Shown: positions 12,569 through 19,683 of the stretch, one piece after another
Numbering within the stretch: position 1 is the first letter of the stretch
Layout: the number at the start of each line of letters is the position of its first letter
Notes under the pieces: model-generated
The model's input: the letters and a program-made list of their open reading frames with translations, nothing else
Told to the model about the DNA's origin: nothing
The model's database searches: none
Program-made: the position numbers and the translations under genes
From: a virus
IMG/VR virus record: IMGVR_UViG_3300017989_000460
Coordinates: 1 to 22,654 of that record
Length of the DNA: 22,654 bases
Strand: one strand, 5' to 3'

Positions 12569-13518
12569 GTAGCTACACGAAACTCGCCGAATCGCACGTA
12601 GGCCGACACGACGGGGTGAATCCGTCTGATCAGGAGACGTACCTTGTCGAGATCGACGCCATTACCGACGATCCGGTCGCGGTACTGTCTACGGCGTCGG
12701 CTGTTCCTCGCGGGACACCGCACCCGCACGATTCCACGCTATTCGCACAGTCATACGACATCGTTTCACGGGAAAACCCCTATCACTACAGGGTGCGCGT
12801 CAACTACGGGCACTTGTCGGGCGTAGATTACGCAAACGACGATTGGCACGTGTCGTATTCGTCGTCTTCGCAGCCGTATACGATGCGTAAGACCGTAGGG
12901 TCGGACGCAACGGCCAAGATCATCGGTCCGCTCGTGTACAAGTCGGCGGACCCCATGACGCCGCCGAACTACGTCGAAGCTCCGGCCTCTCCGACGCACA
13001 AAACGCGACTCGTCGGGGGCACGGAGCAAGACCTATGGGTGACGGAGCAGCGTAAGGCAATAGGGCACCCGGCAGAATGGCCGTCGGTCTACATCACGTT
13101 TTGGAAAAACGTGCCGACGATCTACCGCACGATGGGACGGCGGGTATCGCAGTACCTCGAAACCACCAACGCCGACATTCTCACAGTCAACGGGGACGAC
13201 GTTGCGTATGCCCACGAACTCATGTTTAAGGGCTTCGGCATCACCGAAGGGACGGGAACGCTGCCGGGTGGCGGTCAGGACGAATACGGGCGCATATACC
13301 GCATCGAACTGCAGTTTCTCTGGGTCGAAAAGTTCGACGACGCCGACAACCCGGGCGAATTCATCGGCGGACATACGCCACTGCGGCTCTATCACCAGTA
13401 CGTCGACGATCAGGGCAACGAATCGCAGGTGTTCACGCTGGACGGTAAGCCGGTGTGGGAGAATTTTGACGTGGCGCACGTGCGGGACTTCGGCACGTTG
13501 TTAAGCATCGTGGGATAG
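12565..13518 (+). CDS. Tail-tip/baseplate protein, unknown family (317 aa)
   Basis: This soluble, mixed beta protein has many aromatic residues and no signal or membrane part. It starts at GTG 12565, overlapping the tape measure stop (GTGA). Being the first gene after the tape measure, it occupies the slot of the distal tail protein. Segments such as DPVAVLSTASAVPRG, YHYRVRVNYG and YRIELQFLWVEKF suggest layered beta sheets. No known distal-tail signature is visible, so the role is positional only. Confidence 0.7.
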   Translation: MSSYTKLAESHVGRHDGVNPSDQETYLVEIDAITDDPVAVLSTASAVPRGTPHPHDSTLFAQSYDIVSRENPYHYRVRVNYGHLSGVDYANDDWHVSYSSSSQPYTMRKTVGSDATAKIIGPLVYKSADPMTPPNYVEAPASPTHKTRLVGGTEQDLWVTEQRKAIGHPAEWPSVYITFWKNVPTIYRTMGRRVSQYLETTNADILTVNGDDVAYAHELMFKGFGITEGTGTLPGGGQDEYGRIYRIELQFLWVEKFDDADNPGEFIGGHTPLRLYHQYVDDQGNESQVFTLDGKPVWENFDVAHVRDFGTLLSIVG

Positions 13519-13519
13519 C

Positions 13520-14383
13520 ATGGCACGACCGGGCGACAACCTACCCGCGTTTCAGGCGGGCCAGCGCTTCGACGACCTGTCGGCAGGCGAATTGCGCGCG
13601 ATGGTCGAGGCTGTGCGCCGTGCGGACAACATCGTCGGAGGTCCGGGTATCGACATACGCGACCACCAGGGCGGCAAGGTTGTCAGCCTCGCGGGCGCCG
13701 GTTTCGACGGGTCGCCGGACGTGCGAACGTGCGTTGTCGCCAAGTACCCGGACGGCGGATGCTCGCGCATGCTCGTGCGGGAGGTCAAGCACTACGATGC
13801 GCCGCCGCAGGAGGATCGGTACACGTGGGCGGGGCCTCCGTTCTGGGCATACCCCGATTTCGGGCGCGTGTGCGAGGATTACCGTGCCGTCAGCTACGCG
13901 GAAGAGGGCGACGATGTAGACCTCATGTTCCCGCCGGGCTTGGACGCGCCGTTTCTTCGCGTGCGACCTGCGGGCGATACGTGGATTGTCGAGTACCCGA
14001 GCGCCGGGCCAGCGGGCGGGCGTTTCGTCATCCTTCGCGGCTATCACCCCGCGTCGGGCGAAGACGGGCTGTTTGTGCTCGCCGAGACGGCTGTGCATAG
14101 CGACACGGACCCGTGGGACGGGCAGTGGACGATTCAGGGCTCGCAGGCTGCCGATTACGAGCCCGAGCCGTACGTAGTTGCGACCTATCCGCACGTGCCC
14201 GCCAGGTACTACGAGCCGTGGTTCTGGCGTGTTGCCGACGGGCCGACGACGTTTTTTACGGACGTGCTGCCGGTGACGAAGATCGCGGGCGTTTGGACGC
14301 TGGAGCGTCCGATCCCGCCGATCGAGACGGCGCGGCTGCAGGGCAACCCGGTATTCGCACCTCGCTGCGACGGGACAGGATGA
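13520..14383 (+). CDS. Tail-tip protein, unknown family (287 aa)
   Basis: The N-terminus is helical (FDDLSAGELRAMVEAVRRAD) and followed by GGPGIDIRDHQGGKVVSL, a kind of segment common where phage tail proteins join a fibre. The rest is beta-rich and full of Trp, Tyr, Pro and Asp, with three cysteines in the TCVVAKYPDGGCSRM and RVCEDY segments. It starts one base after the previous stop, with only a weak GGGA upstream, so coupling is likely. I do not recognise the family. A host-facing tail part is plausible. Confidence 0.68.
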   Translation: MARPGDNLPAFQAGQRFDDLSAGELRAMVEAVRRADNIVGGPGIDIRDHQGGKVVSLAGAGFDGSPDVRTCVVAKYPDGGCSRMLVREVKHYDAPPQEDRYTWAGPPFWAYPDFGRVCEDYRAVSYAEEGDDVDLMFPPGLDAPFLRVRPAGDTWIVEYPSAGPAGGRFVILRGYHPASGEDGLFVLAETAVHSDTDPWDGQWTIQGSQAADYEPEPYVVATYPHVPARYYEPWFWRVADGPTTFFTDVLPVTKIAGVWTLERPIPPIETARLQGNPVFAPRCDGTG

Positions 14384-14386
14384 TAT

Positions 14387-15184
14387 ATGGGTGCGTGTTG
14401 CTACGGACAGGCGTGTTACGACCAAGACGAGGCGTCGTGCCTCGACGCGGGCGGCGCGTATTATCCGGGCGAGACCTGCGACGGATTCGAGTGCCCCGAG
14501 TTGGTGTCGGCCTGTTGTTGGGGCGACGGCCATTGCTCGGACCTGACGCCGAGCGAGTGTTTAGCGTTCGGCGGGAGCCCCGAGCCTGCGGGCAGATGCG
14601 CGGACCTGCCCGGGCTTGGGCTCGACTGTCCGCAGACGGAGCCGCCCCGGGCGTGCTGTCTGCCGGACGGTCGGTGCGTCGAATACTCGATCGGGCATTG
14701 TTCGGCGCTCGGCGGGAGTTCCGCGCCGGTCGACGTGCTGTGCGACGGGTGGGATTGCGAGCAGGCGGTATGCCGCAAGAACCGCCCGGAGCCGGTCGGT
14801 GCCCGGTGGTCGGCTGACGAGCACGAGATTGCCCCGTTCGGGCCGCACAAGGACGCGAACACGGGTCGGTGGGACATGCTGTCGCACTACGGCATCCGGG
14901 CGTCGAAAGACGGGCTCGACCAGCGACGCGAGAGCCCGTGCCGGTATCACTACGCCTACCCGCGGAAGCGACCGGACGGACTCGGCGAATACGTCATGTG
15001 CGGTGCCCCGAGCGAGGGCGGCGACGAGGACATCGGCATTCCGACGAAGCGGCGCTGGTATCGAGGGGTTGTCTTCAAGGACGCGGACAGCGGCGAGTGG
15101 AAGCTTGCTATCGGCTGGGCGAACCGAGAGAAGTACGAAGCGGCGTACTACAAGCAGCGGCACCTTTGTTTGGGTGTGCGGTAA
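14387..15184 (+). CDS. Cys-repeat tail protein with three six-cysteine repeats (265 aa)
   Basis: Residues 3-125 contain three tandem repeats of about 40 residues with the plan CC-x4/5-C-x7-C-x3-GG-x7/8-C-x4/9-C. The cysteines are at 4,5,10,18,31,36; 43,44,50,58,71,81; and 90,91,97,105,119,124. I know repeats of this plan, with cores like ACCLPDGRC, from secreted proteins of planctomycetes. After an extra C129 comes an ordinary C-terminal domain (about 135-265) with many Arg, Tyr and Asp residues. There is no signal peptide, so if disulfides form they do so outside the cytoplasm after release. It follows the preceding gene by three bases. Confidence 0.72.
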   Translation: MGACCYGQACYDQDEASCLDAGGAYYPGETCDGFECPELVSACCWGDGHCSDLTPSECLAFGGSPEPAGRCADLPGLGLDCPQTEPPRACCLPDGRCVEYSIGHCSALGGSSAPVDVLCDGWDCEQAVCRKNRPEPVGARWSADEHEIAPFGPHKDANTGRWDMLSHYGIRASKDGLDQRRESPCRYHYAYPRKRPDGLGEYVMCGAPSEGGDEDIGIPTKRRWYRGVVFKDADSGEWKLAIGWANREKYEAAYYKQRHLCLGVR

Positions 15185-16920
15185 TGGGTTGCACGGGCAA
15201 CACATGCGAGGGTCGGGACGGTCGATGTTACTGCGATGACTTCGATTATGGAGATCCTACGTTCGGGCGCCGCCGGTGTTGGACTCGGATCGAAGACCGA
15301 GACGAGTACGGGCAGCTTGGGATGGTCGGTTGTGCGGGCGGGTGCAAGCCGCTTGACGATTCGCCGTCTCGGGGCGAGTTCGCCGGATCGTTCGGATGCT
15401 CGACGCTTGCGTTTGACCATCTCGCGCCTAACCGTACATTCCTGATTCCGGACCCGGATGCGCTTGAATTCGAGCAGGTGGACGCGCACGGCGCGCACGC
15501 TGACCTGCGACACAACGACCCGCACCTGTACGATCGACCTGTGCGGTTTATGCGCCCCAGCGGCTCGGCGTTGGACGGTACAACGTGCTTCGCCGAGCCG
15601 TGCGCCTTTTATCTCGGCGCGGACGCGCACGAGGGCGCAGACGGAACAGGCGTCTGCCACGACCCCGGAAATGCGCGTGTTGGGCAGGCCCTTGAGGGCC
15701 TCGCTACCGACGGGTTCTTCTACTACGGCAACAACTGGCCACCGACGATCCAGTGCCGGAAGTTCGACGAGTATCCGGGCAGCCCGTGGGACTACGTCAA
15801 CCGGGTGCAGATCGACCCCGAACACCCGCGTATGACTCAGTTCCTGCGAGAGTCGCAGCAATCGAGCATCAACCGGGACGCGGCTGGCGGTGCGAATCTC
15901 TGGCATACCGGGGCGTTTCACGACCTCATGGTATTTGCTGCCGGTCGCGTGCTTATGCCCCCCTACGAGTGCCCCAGCGGGTTCGGGCGCGAGGAGTACA
16001 TCGACGGGCCGGACCAGATGGCGGCGCATACCGAGTACATGGAGCACGTGCATTACGGTTGCATCGGGATGTGCGACCAGATCACGGTCGGCGTCCACGA
16101 GCCGCTCGGTCTGGCTGGCGGGCGGCACGAGTCCCAGATTTGGGCGGTCGCGCTGGATCGCGTGTTCGCGTCGCCATTGCCGAACCTCGGTTACGGCGAC
16201 GGGGATATGTCGAGGCTCATCCATTCTGTTCGTCGCGGCGTCGGGTCGCAGGAATCGGAACTCGGCCAGTTCAAGAAGCATTGGATTTCGTGGGACGCGG
16301 GCCCGCAGGCCGACTATCCGCTCGTGTGGCGCTACGACAACTGCACGACCCGGAAGGGCGAGCACGTGCTTGCCGAGTTGCTGCTTGTGCGTGCTGACGT
16401 GCGGCTGCGGTTGGTTATCCAGCGGCTCGGGATTCATTACGGCGCGAACAACTACGCCTATTTCGTCATGCCCCACGCGGCGGTCGATGTCGTGGCGCAT
16501 CTCGGCTTGCGGCTGACGACCGAGGCTGACGTGCGGTACGGGGCGAACATGGCGGATTGGCCGACGATCAACGGCCTTCCGGTGCACGAGGGGCTGGTTT
16601 TCCGCCACGCTTCGGAGCGCTTCGACACGCCACCGAGGCGCTGCCATTGGGAGGGCGTGCTCAACAACTCGTCTTCCCCGTCGCTCGCCGATCAGGACTT
16701 TGTGGCGAGTCGCGGCAGCCGGGCCGAGGTCGAGGGCACGATCAATCTGGCGCAGGCGGCGAAGCGGGGCACTCACGCGATCAACGGATTCCGCGTCGGC
16801 GCTGTGCCGTCGCATCTGGACACGTACCCGGGCGAGCGTCGCTTCGGGACGGGGCAGCTTACGTTTTCGTTTGACGGGAATGGGAATTGGGACGCATGCG
16901 ATCCACCGGGCTGGATGTAG
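15184..16920 (+). CDS. Large Cys-rich tail protein, unknown (578 aa)
   Basis: The first 55 residues are rich in cysteine (MGCTGNTCEGRDGRCYC, CAGGCKPL) and echo the Cys-rich start of the preceding gene. The rest is a large globular protein with many His, Asp and Tyr residues (HAHADLRHNDPHLYDRP, AFHDLMVFAAGRVLMPPYEC, HVHYGCIGMCDQ) and a beta-rich C-terminus ending FSFDGNGNWDACDPPGWM. The ATG overlaps the previous TAA by one base. A tail-tip enzyme or receptor-binding protein is possible. I cannot assign a catalytic motif with confidence. Confidence 0.68.
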   Translation: MGCTGNTCEGRDGRCYCDDFDYGDPTFGRRRCWTRIEDRDEYGQLGMVGCAGGCKPLDDSPSRGEFAGSFGCSTLAFDHLAPNRTFLIPDPDALEFEQVDAHGAHADLRHNDPHLYDRPVRFMRPSGSALDGTTCFAEPCAFYLGADAHEGADGTGVCHDPGNARVGQALEGLATDGFFYYGNNWPPTIQCRKFDEYPGSPWDYVNRVQIDPEHPRMTQFLRESQQSSINRDAAGGANLWHTGAFHDLMVFAAGRVLMPPYECPSGFGREEYIDGPDQMAAHTEYMEHVHYGCIGMCDQITVGVHEPLGLAGGRHESQIWAVALDRVFASPLPNLGYGDGDMSRLIHSVRRGVGSQESELGQFKKHWISWDAGPQADYPLVWRYDNCTTRKGEHVLAELLLVRADVRLRLVIQRLGIHYGANNYAYFVMPHAAVDVVAHLGLRLTTEADVRYGANMADWPTINGLPVHEGLVFRHASERFDTPPRRCHWEGVLNNSSSPSLADQDFVASRGSRAEVEGTINLAQAAKRGTHAINGFRVGAVPSHLDTYPGERRFGTGQLTFSFDGNGNWDACDPPGWM

Positions 16921-17477
16921 AACTTGACGCGGCTACCGAGGCTGCGATTCGCAACGGTGCGAGGCGACCGATTACGCCTGCGCCGGAGCAGGCCGTACGC
17001 CAGGAGCCCCGAGAACGCGTAGAAAGGCAGCGCCACGCCACGAAGCCGCCGCGATGGGGTTACGAGGCGTTGGTAGGCAGGCTGCACCAGGCGGCTCAAT
17101 ACGGCGTTATCACGGTGCTGCGGCACATCCTCATCGGCTGGTTGTTGCGCGGCCTGCGGTGGTACCCCAAGGTCAAGGATTTTCTGCGGGCAATAACCGG
17201 CGGGCGGGTCGGTGCTGGGGAATACGCTGCACGGATGTCGGCGTGTGCCACGTGCCCGTCGCGGCTGTTGCATAAGGCGCGCGCCTATTGCGGGGCGTGC
17301 GGGTGCGGAAAATGGATTCTCGCGCGACTGTCGGTTAAAAACAGCTTCCGGCGATGGGCGTGCCCACTGGGGCGGCACCCCGGCCAGCGTGAGGAGGCAG
17401 GCGATGTTCGCACGGATCGTGTTGGCGGTGTTGTTGACGGCGGCGACGGCGGGCGCGGGCGAGCGGGTCAAGCTTAG
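16896..17477 (+). CDS. Small protein with zinc-ribbon-like Cys motif (193 aa)
   Basis: The first third is charged and Arg/Pro-rich. The middle has a semi-hydrophobic stretch (YGVITVLRHILIGWLLRGL) that could touch a membrane. Residues around 112-150 carry C-x2-C-x10-C-x2-C-x-C and later a further C in RRWACPLGRHPG, a pattern suggesting metal binding. ATG 16896 is preferred to the TTG at 16887. It overlaps the previous gene by 25 bases. The last 24 codons overlap the next gene and look compositionally like read-through (Gly/Arg/Asp/Val-rich). Function is unknown. Confidence 0.6.
   Translation: MRSTGLDVELDAATEAAIRNGARRPITPAPEQAVRQEPRERVERQRHATKPPRWGYEALVGRLHQAAQYGVITVLRHILIGWLLRGLRWYPKVKDFLRAITGGRVGAGEYAARMSACATCPSRLLHKARAYCGACGCGKWILARLSVKNSFRRWACPLGRHPGQREEAGDVRTDRVGGVVDGGDGGRGRAGQA
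17392..17397 (+). promoter_or_regulatory. AGGAGG ribosome binding site for the leader-bearing fibre start
   Basis: AGGAGG six bases before ATG 17404 is the best match in this stretch. It argues that the longer, leader-containing form of the fibre is translated. Confidence 0.6.
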
Positions 17478-18405
17478 TTGGCCTCGAAAGGCGGCAGATA
17501 TGGCGGCAACCTACAAGACGACGCGATGGAACAACGGCGCCGCCGACGGCGACTGGGAAAACGACGCCAATTGGGATAACGACGCGCCGAACGGCGGCGA
17601 CACGGCGATTTTCCCGTCAGGTGTCGGCGGCGAGGTAACGACGAACCTAGACCAGTCGGACCTCACAGACAACGATGCACCGCCGGTCGCCGACAAGCTC
17701 GCCAAGCTCATCACGGAAAAGGGCAACACCACGAAAATCGGAAACTCTGGCGCGTACCTCAAGATCGCTACCGAGGAGGTCGTCCTGCGCGGCTCTGGCG
17801 ATGTGTACTACGATGACGAGTTCGACGTGGCTGGCAACACCGAGTCCATCACCGTTGACGTGCATCCGTCGGCTACGGTTTATCTCGACGGCGACGACAT
17901 CGATAGTCTGCTATGCACGTCAGGGACGACCGAGATTACGTCGGCTCTGGCGGCAGGCATAGCGAACACGCGACTTGCGGATTCCCCGACATGGCACACG
18001 TCGCCTTTCGTGCAGTACGGAAGCAACGGCGCCAGCTTGTCACCTACATCGTTCGTGTACGTCGATTCCGGCCAGCTTACTATCGAAAAGGGCGTCGCGC
18101 TTATCGTGCAAACCGGCGGTACGGTAACCGTGGGCGGCAACCCCGTGTCGACGATCTACAGCCGTGTCGTTATGACCGGCGGCGTGATGTACTACAACCT
18201 GCGCGAGTCGGGCGTCGGGGCCGAGATCGGCCAACTGGATATCGGCGGGAGCGCGGTATTCGACCTGCGCGAGGACGCCCGGACGTTCGAGTTTAACGGA
18301 TACGTATACCTGCGCACGGGCGGCACGATTCGCGCATTCGGCGGGCAGATTGAATGGGGCGCTGGCGGGCTGTACAAGCGCGGCGGCAATCTCATAGAGG
18401 ATTAA
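17404..18405 (+). CDS. Beta-rich fibre protein with possible signal peptide (333 aa; 301 aa from second start)
   Basis: From ATG 17404 the product begins with a typical export signal (FARIVLAVLLTAATAGAG). The fibre body starts at an in-frame ATG 17500 (MAATYKTTRWNNGAADGDW). The body is made of repeated beta strands (SATVYLDGDD, GQLTIEKGVALIVQTGGTVTVGG, GGVMYYNLR), suggesting a beta-helix or solenoid. The WNNGAADGDW...NWDNDAPNGGDTAIF segment resembles the start of many planctomycete secreted beta-solenoids and of the next gene. The strong AGGAGG site favours 17404. The 17500 start has only a weak AAAGG. Both may be used. Confidence 0.7.
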   Translation: MFARIVLAVLLTAATAGAGERVKLSWPRKAADMAATYKTTRWNNGAADGDWENDANWDNDAPNGGDTAIFPSGVGGEVTTNLDQSDLTDNDAPPVADKLAKLITEKGNTTKIGNSGAYLKIATEEVVLRGSGDVYYDDEFDVAGNTESITVDVHPSATVYLDGDDIDSLLCTSGTTEITSALAAGIANTRLADSPTWHTSPFVQYGSNGASLSPTSFVYVDSGQLTIEKGVALIVQTGGTVTVGGNPVSTIYSRVVMTGGVMYYNLRESGVGAEIGQLDIGGSAVFDLREDARTFEFNGYVYLRTGGTIRAFGGQIEWGAGGLYKRGGNLIED

Positions 18406-18408
18406 GAC

Positions 18409-19263
18409 ATGGCGACCACGATTTGGACGGGCACGACAGACGGCGACTTTACCGACGACACCAACTGGTCGGGCAGTTCGCCAGCGAACACCAACACGGT
18501 GCTATTCCGCGATGGTGCGTCCAACGGATGCACTTCGGCGCTGCAGACGGGCTCCAACGGCGAAACATACCCCAAGCTGTCGATTTCGCGCGGGTACACC
18601 TACGATTTCGGCGCGTCCGGCGCGGCCAACTACCTCGATGCGACGCTTACAGAGTTGTCGTGCGAATGGGGCGGCAACGGCACGGCATACTTCGACGGCG
18701 CGATCACCAACGGCGTTATCGACTGCTACGGTAGCGGGCTGGTCAAGTGCCAGTCGGACCTGACGAGCGGCGACCTCAGCATCCGCGCGGGCCGCGTGCA
18801 GTTTGAGTCGGCGGCGGACCTGGAAAGCGCCGACATTCGCATTTGCCCGAGGGCTGGGGCCTCGACGCCACCCCGCGTCACGATCGACAGCGGCGCGACG
18901 ACGACCACGAGCACGATTACCGTGGGCGGCGGCGAACTGGTGTCCGCGCAGGCGCTCGTCAACCTGTTCATCTACGGCGGCGTCGTCAAGGTGACCGGGA
19001 CGGCAACGATTGCGACGGTACGCATGTACGGCGGCACGCTGCTTTGGGACAGTTCGGGAACCATAACGACGGCCTACGTGGGCGGCAACGCGACGCTTGC
19101 AACCACTGAGTACCTGCGCGAGAAGACGCTTACGACGCTTTACATGGACCACGATGGCATTGTTGACCTTCGTGCCGGTGGCGATCACGTTACCGTCACC
19201 AACTGCTGGATCAGCGGCGCCAATAGCCCGATGCTTTCGCCGGGCGCCAAGATTGCGATTTGA
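18409..19263 (+). CDS. Paralogous beta-solenoid fibre (284 aa)
   Basis: The start MATTIWTGTTDGDFTDDTNW is followed by NTVLFRDG, the same plan as the neighbour's second start (W-x-x-G-x-x-D-G-D/W, N-W, then x-T-x-x-F). Many short beta strands with Thr/Gly/Ser turns follow (ITNGVIDCYGSGLVKCQSD, GGELVSAQALVNLFIYGGVVKVTG, ATIATVRMYGGTLLWDSSG), ending in IVDLRAGGDHVTVTNCWISG. It probably arose from the preceding gene, or the two share an ancestor. The start ATG 18409 has GAGG about eight bases upstream. A tail-fibre or surface-binding role is inferred. Confidence 0.7.
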   Translation: MATTIWTGTTDGDFTDDTNWSGSSPANTNTVLFRDGASNGCTSALQTGSNGETYPKLSISRGYTYDFGASGAANYLDATLTELSCEWGGNGTAYFDGAITNGVIDCYGSGLVKCQSDLTSGDLSIRAGRVQFESAADLESADIRICPRAGASTPPRVTIDSGATTTTSTITVGGGELVSAQALVNLFIYGGVVKVTGTATIATVRMYGGTLLWDSSGTITTAYVGGNATLATTEYLREKTLTTLYMDHDGIVDLRAGGDHVTVTNCWISGANSPMLSPGAKIAI

Positions 19264-19266
19264 TAC

Positions 19267-19683
19267 ATGATAGACCCACGCGGAATCATACGGCAGCGCA
19301 TGTGCGGCACGTCCGACATGGACGACGTGGACGGGTTCGGCACGCAGGACGGGACCACCGGGCGAATCGCTCGGTTCTATCTCGCCGACCGCAAGTTCTG
19401 CCTGTCGGCTCTGCGCGTGCATTTCAGCGGCGGCACGGGCACGGCGACGCTATACCTCAAGGTCGACGCGAAGGCGGGCACGCCGTACGACACAACGCTG
19501 TTCGAGCTTACGGGCGCGGGCACGGGCGTGGACATTAACCTGCGGATACCGGACGAAGAGTTGCGGCACTGGTGTTTTCATCCGGGCGACGAGTTGACGC
19601 TCGAATGGGAGAACCCGGACGACGGCAATATGGCGTGGGGCGCGACGTGCGACCTGCTGCCAGCGGAGGCGATCGGTGCCTAA
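19267..19683 (+). CDS. Small beta-rich tail protein (138 aa)
   Basis: The product has MIDPRGIIRQRMCGTSD, then strands such as IARFYLADRKFCLSALRVHFSGG, GTATLYLKVD and DELTLEWENPDDG. This is a beta-sandwich-like pattern with three separated cysteines. It begins three bases after the previous stop and overlaps the next gene by eight bases. A host-recognition accessory or fibre-tip domain is possible. I do not recognise the family. Confidence 0.62.
   Translation: MIDPRGIIRQRMCGTSDMDDVDGFGTQDGTTGRIARFYLADRKFCLSALRVHFSGGTGTATLYLKVDAKAGTPYDTTLFELTGAGTGVDINLRIPDEELRHWCFHPGDELTLEWENPDDGNMAWGATCDLLPAEAIGA

Noticed and set aside
15148-16815. 555-codon minus-strand frame opposite the 578-residue tail protein
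   Set aside because: No motifs, shadow composition, and the plus-strand gene is tightly coupled to its neighbours.
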